Assembly: GCA_003448685.1 (NCBI GenBank)
Contig: DLXW01000241.1
Location: 4,799-14,664, forward strand
DNA from: Cyanothece sp. UBA12306
GTDB taxonomy: Bacteria > Cyanobacteriota > Cyanobacteriia > Cyanobacteriales > Microcystaceae
Direction: 5' to 3'
Length of the DNA stretch: 9,866 nucleotides
The position numbers were made by a program, and so were the translations under genes. Below, piece by piece: positions 1 through 5,521 of this stretch. Within the stretch, counting starts at the first letter, position 1, and the number at the start of each line of letters is the position of its first letter. The notes beneath the pieces were generated by a model. The model ran no database searches. It was not told the DNA's origin and saw only the letters and a program-made list of their open reading frames with translations.

Positions 1-1
1 A

Positions 2-1054
2 GGTAATAGTTTACCTTATATTCAAAAAATTGTTGTACCTATTATTGAATCAAGTGATAATCAATTATTAAGATTTAGATCTGGAGAATTAGATACTATT
101 AGTGTATCTCCTCAATCTTTTAGCTTGCTTAAAAGGGAAGAAAAAAGGGGCAAATTTACCATTTATAATGGGGGTCCCTTAACAGGAATTAGTTTTATCA
201 GTTTTAACCTTAATCAAGGGCGAAACAAGCAAAAAAAGCAATTTGTTGATCCCATTAAATCCCGTTGGTTTAATAATTTAGCTTTTCGTCAAGCTGTGGC
301 CTATTCTCTTAATAGAGAAAGAATCAATAATAATATTTACCGAGGGTTAGGTGCGATTCAACATTCAGTTTTAGCTGTCCAAAGTCCTTATTATTTATCA
401 CCAGAACAAGGATTAAAAATATATGATTACGATCCTAACAAGGGTAAACAAATTCTATTACAAGAAGGTTTTAAATATAATAATCAAAATCAGCTATTAG
501 ACGAAAATGGTAATCAAGTACAGTTCAATATCTTAGTTAAATCTGAAGATAAAAGTCGTATTGATATTGCAGTTCAAATCCAAGAAGATCTTCAAACAAT
601 TGGGATCAAGACTAATTTAGAAACCCAAAGTTTACCTATTATTCTACAAAGATTACTAGCGCGTCGAGACTGGGAATGTTATGTGGGTGCTTTTGGGGTT
701 CCTGGATCTGAAGTAGAACCGAATTTACTATCGCTATTTTGGACAAGTAAGGGGTCATTCCATCAGTTTAATCAAGGACCACAACCGAGAGATACTGCTA
801 TTGTTGATTGGGTAGTTTCTGATTGGGAAAAGCAAATTGATCGTTTATTTCTAGAAGGATTACAAACTCTCGATGAGGCTAAAAGAAAAGAAATTTATGG
901 AGAGTTTCAACAAGTAGTAGCTGAACAGTTACCTATATTTTGTTTAGTTAATTCTTTATTACTTCAAGCTGTCCGCGATCGCGTTCAAAATGTTCAATTT
1001 TCTGCAATAGGAGGAGCTTTTTGGAATATTGATGAATTGAAAATTAAAGATTAG
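2..1054 (+). CDS. ABC transporter solute-binding protein, family 5 (peptide/nickel type), 3' part only
   Basis: The frame is open from the window edge to the TAG at 1052-1054, giving 350 residues. Family members are usually 500-600 residues, so the N-terminal lobe and signal peptide lie outside. A TTG at 125 could be mistaken for a start, but coding sequence continues upstream of it (IQKIVVPIIESSD, FRSGELDT), as expected inside a binding-protein fold. Family-5 hallmarks, numbered from the edge, are FRQAVAYSLNRE near 95-106, YDPNKGKQILLQEGF near 143-157 and VQIQEDLQTIGI near 192-203. Such proteins capture peptides or other small solutes outside the inner membrane and deliver them to an ABC permease; the ligand cannot be told from this fragment. 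No permease or ATPase gene is in the window. It converges on ndhD with 82 bp between the stop codons. Family assignment is firm; specificity is unknown. Confidence 0.85.
   Translation, partial: GNSLPYIQKIVVPIIESSDNQLLRFRSGELDTISVSPQSFSLLKREEKRGKFTIYNGGPLTGISFISFNLNQGRNKQKKQFVDPIKSRWFNNLAFRQAVAYSLNRERINNNIYRGLGAIQHSVLAVQSPYYLSPEQGLKIYDYDPNKGKQILLQEGFKYNNQNQLLDENGNQVQFNILVKSEDKSRIDIAVQIQEDLQTIGIKTNLETQSLPIILQRLLARRDWECYVGAFGVPGSEVEPNLLSLFWTSKGSFHQFNQGPQPRDTAIVDWVVSDWEKQIDRLFLEGLQTLDEAKRKEIYGEFQQVVAEQLPIFCLVNSLLLQAVRDRVQNVQFSAIGGAFWNIDELKIKD
975..982. repeat. HIP1 octamer GCGATCGC
   Basis: This is an exact copy of the highly iterated palindrome of many cyanobacterial genomes, inside the 3' part of the ABC solute-binding gene. 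It supports the cyanobacterial origin. Confidence 0.85.
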
Positions 1055-1081
1055 GAATTAGGGAATCGGGAATTGGGAGTT
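1054..1081. repeat. Degenerate heptamer array (GGGAATT-like, 4 units)
   Basis: Four consecutive 7-bp units, GGAATTA, GGGAATC, GGGAATT and GGGAGTT, start on the last base of the solute-binding gene's stop codon. The array lies in the 82-bp gap between two converging genes. It resembles the short tandemly repeated heptamers known from cyanobacteria. Its G-rich units could pair loosely with the CCCTCTTCCCTG stretch farther right, but I see no clean terminator here. Confidence 0.6.
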
Positions 1082-1136
1082 TAGATTTGAGCAATTTTTT
1101 CAGTTTTTCATCCCCTCTTCCCTGTTTCCTTCTCTA

Positions 1137-2819
1137 TTAACGGGAAACCCCTACACTTGATGCTAGTTCAGATACTTCTTCAATTTGGGGAGAAAAAGCA
1201 TAAATGTCGGGATTAATTTCCGCGATTTGCTGATAGGATTGACGAACTTGAGCGTTAATTGCCACGGTCTTCACATCATACATTTGAGTGAAAAGTTTGG
1301 GATAAAATCCAATGCCAATGATTAATACCATAAAACTCAAAGCGATTAACAGTTCACGGGGTTTAGCATCGGTAAAATGAGCATCTGTGGGTAAAACACA
1401 GCTATTACCAAAACAGACTGCTTTGTCTCCATCAGGATTTAGCAATTGAGTATTAGTCAACCCACAAGTCAAAGCTTTATCAGAACCGTAGAACAGTTGA
1501 CGTAACATTGACAGCAGATAGATGGGAGTCAAAATCAAGCCTACTGCTGCTAAAAATACAGTCACTGTGCGGAAGCTAGAACTATAGATGTCACTGCTGG
1601 TAACTCCGACAAAAACCGAAATTTCGCTCGCAAAACCACTCATTCCAGGTAGCGCCAAAGATGCCATGGCACCGATGGTGAACAAGGCGAATACTTTAGG
1701 CATTACTTGACCAATATCTCCCATTTCATCCAAGGCCATTGTGTGGGTGCGATCGTAAGTTACACCAGCAAGGAAGAATAATACCGCAGCAATTAACCCG
1801 TGGGAAATCATCTGCAACATTGCCCCATTGATCCCAATATCGGTAAACGAAGCAATACCAATTAAAACAAATCCCATGTGAGATACAGAGGAATAAGCTA
1901 AACGGCGTTTCATATTCGTTTGGGCAAAGGAAGCGAAACCACCATAAACAATATTAATGACCCCTAGGATGACTAAAATTGGAGCAAAGTAAATGTGGGC
2001 ATCGTGGAGAATTTCTAGGTTAAGACGAATTAACCCATAAGCTCCCATTTTTAACAGAACTCCAGCTAAAATCATGGAAACAGGCGAGGAAGCTTCCCCG
2101 TGGGCATCAGGTAACCAAGTATGGAGGGGGAAAATGGCTAACTTCACGCCAAAGGCAATTAATAACCCCGCATAAATCGGTAGTTCTAAGGCTAGAGGGT
2201 AGTTTTTGGCTGCTAATTCCACCATGTCGAAGGTCATTTGACCACCACCATAGATTCCCAGTCCTAAAGCTGCAACTAAGATGAAGATGGAGGCAGCCGC
2301 AGTGGTGAGGAGGAACTTCATGGCAGCATAACGACGTTTTTGACCTCCCCAGATAGAAACTAGGAGATAAACGGGAACTAATTCTAATTCCCACATAATA
2401 AAGAGTAATAATATGTCTTGAGCTACAAATACTCCTATCTGGGCTGAATATAACAACAGCATGAGGAAGTAGAACAGTTTAGGTTTGCGATCCACTTGCC
2501 AAGCTGCAAAGATAGATAGGGTGGTAACCAGTCCGGCTAGTAGAACCAGTGGCATGGAGATACCATCGACGGAAACCGACCAATTTAAGCCAATTTGGGG
2601 TAACCAAGCATATTTTTCTGCGAGTTGAAATGAAGAGTTATTGATATCGTAATTATTCCAGAACGCATAACACATTAAAGCAAAATCGGCAAGTCCTACC
2701 CCTAGGGCATACCAGCGCACTACTTTACCATCTTTATCAGGCAATAGAGGAATACCACAGGCACCTATCAGTGGTAGTAGGATAATTGCTGTTAGCCAAG
2801 GAAATTGAGCTATTATCAT
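1137..2819 (-). CDS. ndhD: NAD(P)H-quinone oxidoreductase subunit 4 (NdhD, D1/D2 type, probably D2-like)
   Basis: A 560-residue, strongly hydrophobic protein with about 14 membrane segments, homologous to NuoM. It is a proton-pumping antiporter-like subunit of the thylakoid NDH-1 complex, used in respiration and cyclic electron flow around photosystem I. Visible key residues are Glu144 in WELELVPVY, Lys226 in [20 protein letters not shown], Lys257 in AGVLLKMG, the SHMGFVLIG segment near 313-321, and Glu399 in the discontinuous helix ([10 protein letters not shown]). The sequence resembles the NdhD1/D2 class (NDH-1L) rather than the shorter CO2-uptake forms D3/D4. A hydrophilic insertion near 445-485 carries Cys452, Cys469 and Cys474; from memory such an insertion occurs in D2-like proteins, which is why I lean to D2. 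ATG at 2819 lacks a Shine-Dalgarno sequence, but the N-terminus ([15 protein letters not shown]) fits the family. No other ndh gene is adjacent, so it is probably monocistronic. Family sure, paralogue tentative. Confidence 0.93.
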   Translation of the reverse strand: MIIAQFPWLTAIILLPLIGACGIPLLPDKDGKVVRWYALGVGLADFALMCYAFWNNYDINNSSFQLAEKYAWLPQIGLNWSVSVDGISMPLVLLAGLVTTLSIFAAWQVDRKPKLFYFLMLLLYSAQIGVFVAQDILLLFIMWELELVPVYLLVSIWGGQKRRYAAMKFLLTTAAASIFILVAALGLGIYGGGQMTFDMVELAAKNYPLALELPIYAGLLIAFGVKLAIFPLHTWLPDAHGEASSPVSMILAGVLLKMGAYGLIRLNLEILHDAHIYFAPILVILGVINIVYGGFASFAQTNMKRRLAYSSVSHMGFVLIGIASFTDIGINGAMLQMISHGLIAAVLFFLAGVTYDRTHTMALDEMGDIGQVMPKVFALFTIGAMASLALPGMSGFASEISVFVGVTSSDIYSSSFRTVTVFLAAVGLILTPIYLLSMLRQLFYGSDKALTCGLTNTQLLNPDGDKAVCFGNSCVLPTDAHFTDAKPRELLIALSFMVLIIGIGFYPKLFTQMYDVKTVAINAQVRQSYQQIAEINPDIYAFSPQIEEVSELASSVGVSR

Positions 2820-2850
2820 TGTTTTGTTTTAAAAACCTACTTTTTGATTT

Positions 2851-2875
2851 ATTGCCTATCATTATACTAGGCAAT
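2851..2875. promoter_or_regulatory. Perfect 8-bp inverted repeat enclosing the ndhD -10 box
   Basis: ATTGCCTA (2851-2858) and TAGGCAAT (2868-2875) are perfect complements around a 9-base centre holding most of the -10 box, and the outer arm reaches the predicted transcription start. It could be an operator for a dimeric regulator, or its strand-opening could aid initiation. It partly overlaps the HLR1-like site at 2873-2875. Confidence 0.45.
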
Positions 2876-2890
2876 GTAACGTTTTGTTAA
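2861..2890 (-). promoter_or_regulatory. ndhD promoter (TTAACA - 18 bp - TATAAT)
   Basis: On the - strand a perfect -10 box TATAAT (plus-strand 2861-2866) is preceded at 18 bp by TTAACA (2885-2890), five of six matches to the -35 consensus. Transcription would begin near 2854, giving a leader of about 35 bases before the ndhD ATG. The leader has no clear Shine-Dalgarno sequence. Inference from sequence only. Confidence 0.75.
2873..2890 (-). promoter_or_regulatory. HLR1-like RpaB binding site overlapping the ndhD -35 box
   Basis: On the - strand TTAACAAA, two bases (AC), then GTTACATT. The HLR1 consensus for the response regulator RpaB is (G/T)TTACA(T/A)(T/A), two bases, then the same again. 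The downstream half is exact and the upstream half differs at one position (15 of 16 overall). The site overlaps the -35 box, a position where RpaB binding would be expected to repress in low light and release in high light. This matches the idea that D2-type ndhD genes are light-induced. The match is seen; the regulation is inferred. Confidence 0.6.
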
Positions 2891-2903
2891 TAAATATTTC
2901 TGA

Positions 2904-2919
2904 TAGATTAATTAATCTA
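2904..2919. promoter_or_regulatory. 16-bp perfect palindrome upstream of the ndhD promoter
   Basis: TAGATTAATTAATCTA is a perfect palindrome centred about 57 bp upstream of the predicted ndhD start, where activators often bind. Being made almost entirely of A and T it could arise by chance in AT-rich DNA, so a regulatory role is only a possibility. Confidence 0.3.
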
Positions 2920-3049
2920 ATATAATCAAAGCAATATTAGTATATTTACGATAGATAAAGCATCAATGGATGAATATAAAGAGTTTCCCAACTTTTTGTT
3001 AAAATTATCCTCCTAATTGAGAAAAGTAACTAGTATGAAATCTGGTTTT

Positions 3050-3098
3050 ATCGATTTGACGCTCTCCTTACTAGAAGTAAGGAGAGCGTCAAATCGAT
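3050..3098. repeat. Perfect 22-bp-arm hairpin (inverted repeat) with 5-base loop
   Basis: Arms 3050-3071 and 3077-3098 are perfectly complementary over 22 bp and enclose TAGAA. The inner part reads GACGCTCTCCTTAC and its complement GTAAGGAGAGCGTC. On the + strand it is followed by TTTTAGATTTTAG, so it could act as a + strand terminator, but no + strand gene precedes it. Perfect arms of this length suggest a recent repeat insertion or a strong structure protecting a transcript from the gene to its right. It abuts the heptamer island. Confidence 0.8.
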
Positions 3099-3129
3099 TT
3101 TAGATTTTAGATTTTGGATTTTGGATTTT
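3097..3129. repeat. Heptamer array ATTTT(A/G)G, about 4.7 units
   Basis: Two ATTTTAG units are followed by two ATTTTGG units and a partial ATTTT, in perfect register. The array starts inside the end of the 22-bp hairpin arm and runs into the first 31-bp module. It is of the period-7 short tandem repeat type known in cyanobacteria. Confidence 0.8.
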
Positions 3130-3154
3130 CCCCTGCTTGAAAGACAGGGGCTTG
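3124..3154. repeat. 31-bp direct repeat with hairpin, copy 1
   Basis: GATTTT is followed by CCCCTG, the loop CTTGAAAGA, CAGGGG and CTTG. The 6-bp GC-rich stem with a 9-base loop is reminiscent of hairpins at the ends of IS200/IS605-family (tnpB) elements in cyanobacteria; that link is from general recollection, not shown here. It is identical over 31 bp to the copy at 3208-3238, 84 bp away start to start. Confidence 0.75.
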
Positions 3155-3207
3155 CAGATTTTAGATTTTAGATTTTAGATTAATGATTATCCGATTTGAT
3201 GATTTTA

Positions 3208-3238
3208 GATTTTCCCCTGCTTGAAAGACAGGGGCTTG
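3208..3238. repeat. 31-bp direct repeat with hairpin, copy 2
   Basis: Identical to 3124-3154, including the CCCCTG/CAGGGG stem and trailing CTTG. It is preceded by ATTTTA where copy 1 has ATTTTG. The module seems to sit next to ATTTTRG heptamers each time. Confidence 0.75.
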
Positions 3239-3281
3239 TTTTTAATCCAAAATCGTAAATCCAAAATCCAAAATTGTCTGG

Positions 3282-3371
3282 TCAATAAAAATTTTTGGGA
3301 TAACCACGAGTTAATCTTTCTTGATCGGCAATATACATGGTAGTCCGATCAGATAAAAGGGGGAATTTTCC
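3282..3371 (-). pseudogene. Possible remnant of a conserved protein's C-terminus
   Basis: Between an in-frame TAG (3372-3374) and a TGA (3282-3284) the - strand reads 29 residues beginning GKFPLLSDRTTM and ending LTRGYPKNFY. The composition looks protein-like (charged and aromatic residues mixed, no low complexity) although the DNA around it is repetitive. The only ATG (3338) would give an 18-residue peptide with no ribosome site. I do not recognise the family. It may be the tail of a gene cut off by rearrangement, a tiny gene, or chance. Confidence 0.25.
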
Positions 3372-3380
3372 CTAACCCCT
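3355..3380 (-). terminator. Weak terminator-like hairpin after the secreted-protein gene
   Basis: On the - strand AGGGG, a 13-base loop, then CCCCT followed by TTT, starting 16 bases past the stop of the gene at 3396-3749. The stem is only 5 bp and the loop is large, so termination is uncertain. Confidence 0.3.
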
Positions 3381-3395
3381 ATAAACAAGTGTAAT

Positions 3396-3749
3396 TTAAA
3401 ACCTAGGGCCAGGGGAGAAAACATTAGTGGTTTGAAAATTCATTGCACCCACTTCTTCAAGGCCGAATCTAATGGGATATGGCTGAGGGGCAGCCTTACA
3501 CAAATCGGGCTTCAGTCGGATAAATGTAACAATTGGCGGCTCAGACTTGTGCAAAGTTGAAGTGAAATTCTCTTTAGATGTGCAACCTGTGCTTGTCACT
3601 ATTATAGTGACAGTTTTTTCAGTTACTTGTATTGCATGCAATGGTTCTATCTCGGCTGCTAAAGTAGAAGAACCTGCATGACAGAAGAATACTACAGAAA
3701 ACACAATTGCAAGACTAACTATTAGATTCTTGACTGTTTTAGTTAACAT
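3396..3749 (-). CDS. Small secreted protein of unknown function with two cysteines
   Basis: 117 residues. The N-terminus is a classical signal peptide: positive start (MLTKTVKNL), hydrophobic core near 9-22, and a likely cleavage after Ala32 (STLAA before EIEP). The Cys at 23 lies in a VVFFC context that is not a good lipobox. The mature part of about 85 residues is predicted to be beta-rich (TVTIIVTSTGC, PPIVTFIRLKPDLC) and has exactly two cysteines, Cys56 and Cys84, able to form a disulfide in the periplasm. The spacing GC-TSKENF, then FIRLKPDLCKA, then IRFGLEEVG recalls small exported proteins of unknown function that share a Cys, about 25-30 residues, then R-x-K-P-D-x-C; I cannot name a family. 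The ATG at 3749 has no clear Shine-Dalgarno sequence and no upstream alternative. It lies 90 bp beyond the stop of the GH13 gene, so readthrough from it is possible. Confidence 0.7.
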   Translation of the reverse strand: MLTKTVKNLIVSLAIVFSVVFFCHAGSSTLAAEIEPLHAIQVTEKTVTIIVTSTGCTSKENFTSTLHKSEPPIVTFIRLKPDLCKAAPQPYPIRFGLEEVGAMNFQTTNVFSPGPRF

Positions 3750-3839
3750 GATATTCGCATTGGGTCACAGTACCACATTTTAGTTTTGAATCAAGAATAG
3801 CATAATATAACACCAAACAAATATGATAATACAAAAAAT

Positions 3840-5315
3840 TTAGCTAATAAAAGGTTTCGATGCAACGATTAAACCATGACGAGGAGGAAGGTTTAAAGTC
3901 AAAGTAGATTGCTGCCAATTAATCTCCCCTTTTCCATAAACTAAATGATTTGGTTTGATTTGAAAAACGGATTTCGCTTGATCTATTGAATCTAGGTTAA
4001 CTTCTTGATAATTTGTATCAGCGTTAACAGCAATAATTAACACTTCTTGTTCTAAAATTCTAGCAAAAATATACACCTTTCCTTGGGCATAAATAGTATG
4101 ATATTCTCCAATCCGTAAAGCTTGATAATGATGGCGTAACCTAATTAATTGACGATGATAATTTAATACTTCTTGATCCCATTGATTTTCTGCCGGAAAA
4201 CCACGACGACAGTCGGGTTCATGTCCTCCAGGTAAACCAATTTCATCCCCATAAAAAATATTAGGAGCGCCTGGAAAAGTAAATAATAATAATGTAGCCA
4301 ATTCTACCGTAGGGCGATCGCCGTTGGCAATGGTAATTAATCTGGCAGTATCATGGCTATCGAGTAAGTTTAATTGGGTTAGTTCAATTTCCCAAGGATG
4401 ACGTTGTAATAAATTGTTAATTTCTGCTGCATATTGGGTCGCATCTAAGGGAGGATAAGGTTGATAAAAAGAAGGAACAGTTTCTGTTAAGACGCGATCG
4501 CCCGCAGTAAAAGCAATTGTTGCCCTACCAAAAGGATAATTCATCACCCCATCAAATTGATTTCCATCCAACCATTGAGTGGCATCATCGACAATTTCTC
4601 CCACTATATAAGCTTCTGAATTAATCGCCTTTACCCGTTGTCGAAACTCTTGCCAAAACCCTTCAGCTTTAATACAATAGGCCACATCTAATCGCCAACC
4701 ATCAATACCTTGATTCAGCCAATATTCTCCAACTTGCATAATATATTCTCTTACCCCAGGATGATCATGATTAAACTCTGGTAAGGCGCGGTAATTAACC
4801 CAAGAAACATAATTAGCAGGTAGATTTCCATCATAGGCAGATAGAGGCCAACCCGTAATTTTAAACCAATCTAACCAAGGAGAATTAGGTCCATTCTCCA
4901 ATATATCGTTAAAGAAGAAAAAGCCCCGACTGGCATGATTAAATACTCCATCGAGTACAACTTTAAAATCACGTTTATGGGCTTCTTTTAGTAGGTTTTC
5001 AAAAGCTTCATTACCTCCTAAAAGAGGATCAATTTGATAATAATTATGAGTATGATAACGGTGATTACAGGCAGACTGAAAAATTGGGGTAAAATATAAA
5101 GCAGTTATGCCTAAATCCTTTAAATAATCGAGTTTGTCAATGACTCCCCAAAGATTCCCTCCTTTATATCCTTGGAAAGTTGGTAAAGCTTGCCAGGGTT
5201 CAAGAGAAACATCGAGTAACCATTGTTGATGGGAAGGAACGGTTCTAGCAAAACTATCGGGATAAATTTGATAAAAGACTGCGTGTTTAACCCAGTCTGG
5301 TGTAAGAATTGACAT
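3840..5315 (-). CDS. GH13 debranching enzyme / neopullulanase-cyclomaltodextrinase homologue (NPDE-like)
   Basis: A 491-residue cytoplasmic glycoside hydrolase of family 13 acting on alpha-glucans. All catalytic regions are intact: region I DGVFNH (Asp122-His127), region II GWRLDVA with nucleophile Asp210, region III GE with acid/base Glu240, and region IV DSHD with Asp322. The loop after the barrel (FYGDEIGLPGGHEPDCRRG, 354-372) is the cyclomaltodextrinase/neopullulanase signature, and a C-terminal beta domain follows from about 405. The barrel begins at residue 8 (WVKHAVFYQIYPDSFA), so the N-terminal CBM34-like domain that makes most relatives about 580 residues long is absent. That architecture and the wording of the N-terminus closely recall the Nostoc punctiforme debranching enzyme NPDE, which lacks this domain and prefers longer alpha-1,6 branches. 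The probable role is trimming glycogen or maltodextrins. ATG 5315 is directly preceded by a heptamer array with no Shine-Dalgarno sequence. Family sure; debranching preference inferred. Confidence 0.9.
   Translation of the reverse strand: MSILTPDWVKHAVFYQIYPDSFARTVPSHQQWLLDVSLEPWQALPTFQGYKGGNLWGVIDKLDYLKDLGITALYFTPIFQSACNHRYHTHNYYQIDPLLGGNEAFENLLKEAHKRDFKVVLDGVFNHASRGFFFFNDILENGPNSPWLDWFKITGWPLSAYDGNLPANYVSWVNYRALPEFNHDHPGVREYIMQVGEYWLNQGIDGWRLDVAYCIKAEGFWQEFRQRVKAINSEAYIVGEIVDDATQWLDGNQFDGVMNYPFGRATIAFTAGDRVLTETVPSFYQPYPPLDATQYAAEINNLLQRHPWEIELTQLNLLDSHDTARLITIANGDRPTVELATLLLFTFPGAPNIFYGDEIGLPGGHEPDCRRGFPAENQWDQEVLNYHRQLIRLRHHYQALRIGEYHTIYAQGKVYIFARILEQEVLIIAVNADTNYQEVNLDSIDQAKSVFQIKPNHLVYGKGEINWQQSTLTLNLPPRHGLIVASKPFIS
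4314..4321. repeat. HIP1 octamer GCGATCGC
   Basis: Exact HIP1 palindrome inside the GH13 gene. Confidence 0.85.
4494..4501. repeat. HIP1 octamer GCGATCGC
   Basis: Second exact HIP1 palindrome inside the GH13 gene, 180 bp from the first. Confidence 0.85.
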
Positions 5316-5350
5316 AGTTAATAGTTAATAGTTAATAGTTAATAGTTAAT
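5316..5350. repeat. Five perfect AGTTAAT heptamers abutting the GH13 start codon
   Basis: Five exact copies of AGTTAAT lie immediately upstream of the GH13 ATG; on the coding strand the leader reads ATTAACT five times and then ATG. The array therefore occupies the place where a Shine-Dalgarno sequence would be. Perfect short arrays tend to change copy number by replication slippage, which would alter leader length in steps of 7 bases. I see no convincing promoter in the rest of the 206-bp gap to argC (5351-5521). Confidence 0.9.
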
Positions 5351-5521
5351 ATACTGGCGAGGTATACTAGATCATCACTTTAAAGCTTTTAAAAATCGTT
5401 TGTCAGCTGTTGTGCATTTAGACTGAGCATTTAAGTAGTTAGTATAAACCCTTAAATCCTCTGGGAAGTTCCTATTGAAGTCTCAACTAGCAATTTAGAT
5501 GGCAAACAGCTTACTAGGGTT

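Larger units (their letters stand above)
3111..3274. repeat. MITE-like repeat island bounded by 18-bp inverted repeats
   Basis: ATTTTGGATTTTGGATTT at 3111-3128 is perfectly complementary to 3257-3274. Between these arms lie two identical 31-bp modules, a further ATTTTAG array (3158-3181, 3.4 units) and a short non-repeated stretch (3182-3200). There is no open frame for a transposase. The arrangement suggests a small non-autonomous element, or heptamer arrays grown in both orientations around relic hairpins. Whether it moves as a unit cannot be told from one copy. Confidence 0.5.
2820..3395. other. 576-bp intergenic region: ndhD control region plus repeat island
   Basis: From left to right this gap holds the ndhD leader and promoter (2820-2890), a 16-bp palindrome (2904-2919), featureless AT-rich DNA (2920-3049), a long perfect hairpin (3050-3098), a heptamer/hairpin repeat island (3097-3274), and a short coding-like remnant on the - strand (3282-3371) with a weak hairpin over its upstream end. 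The long space and repeat load make co-transcription of ndhD with the secreted-protein gene unlikely. Confidence 0.8.

Noticed and set aside
2107..2394. 95-residue same-strand frame inside ndhD
   Set aside because: It overlaps the core helices of NdhD, including the conserved Lys226 region, and is a shadow in another frame.
2966..3016. 16-residue + strand frame beginning MDEYKEFPNF
   Set aside because: Very short, no ribosome-binding site or promoter, and no recognisable homology.
3124..3238. Two identical 31-bp repeats as a minimal CRISPR
   Set aside because: Only two copies, the intervening DNA is made of the same heptamer repeats, and there are no cas genes.
5395..5520. Complementary segments with AGCTGTTTG and CAGCTG as an argC terminator
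   Set aside because: The pairing is imperfect and far apart, and no T-run follows.
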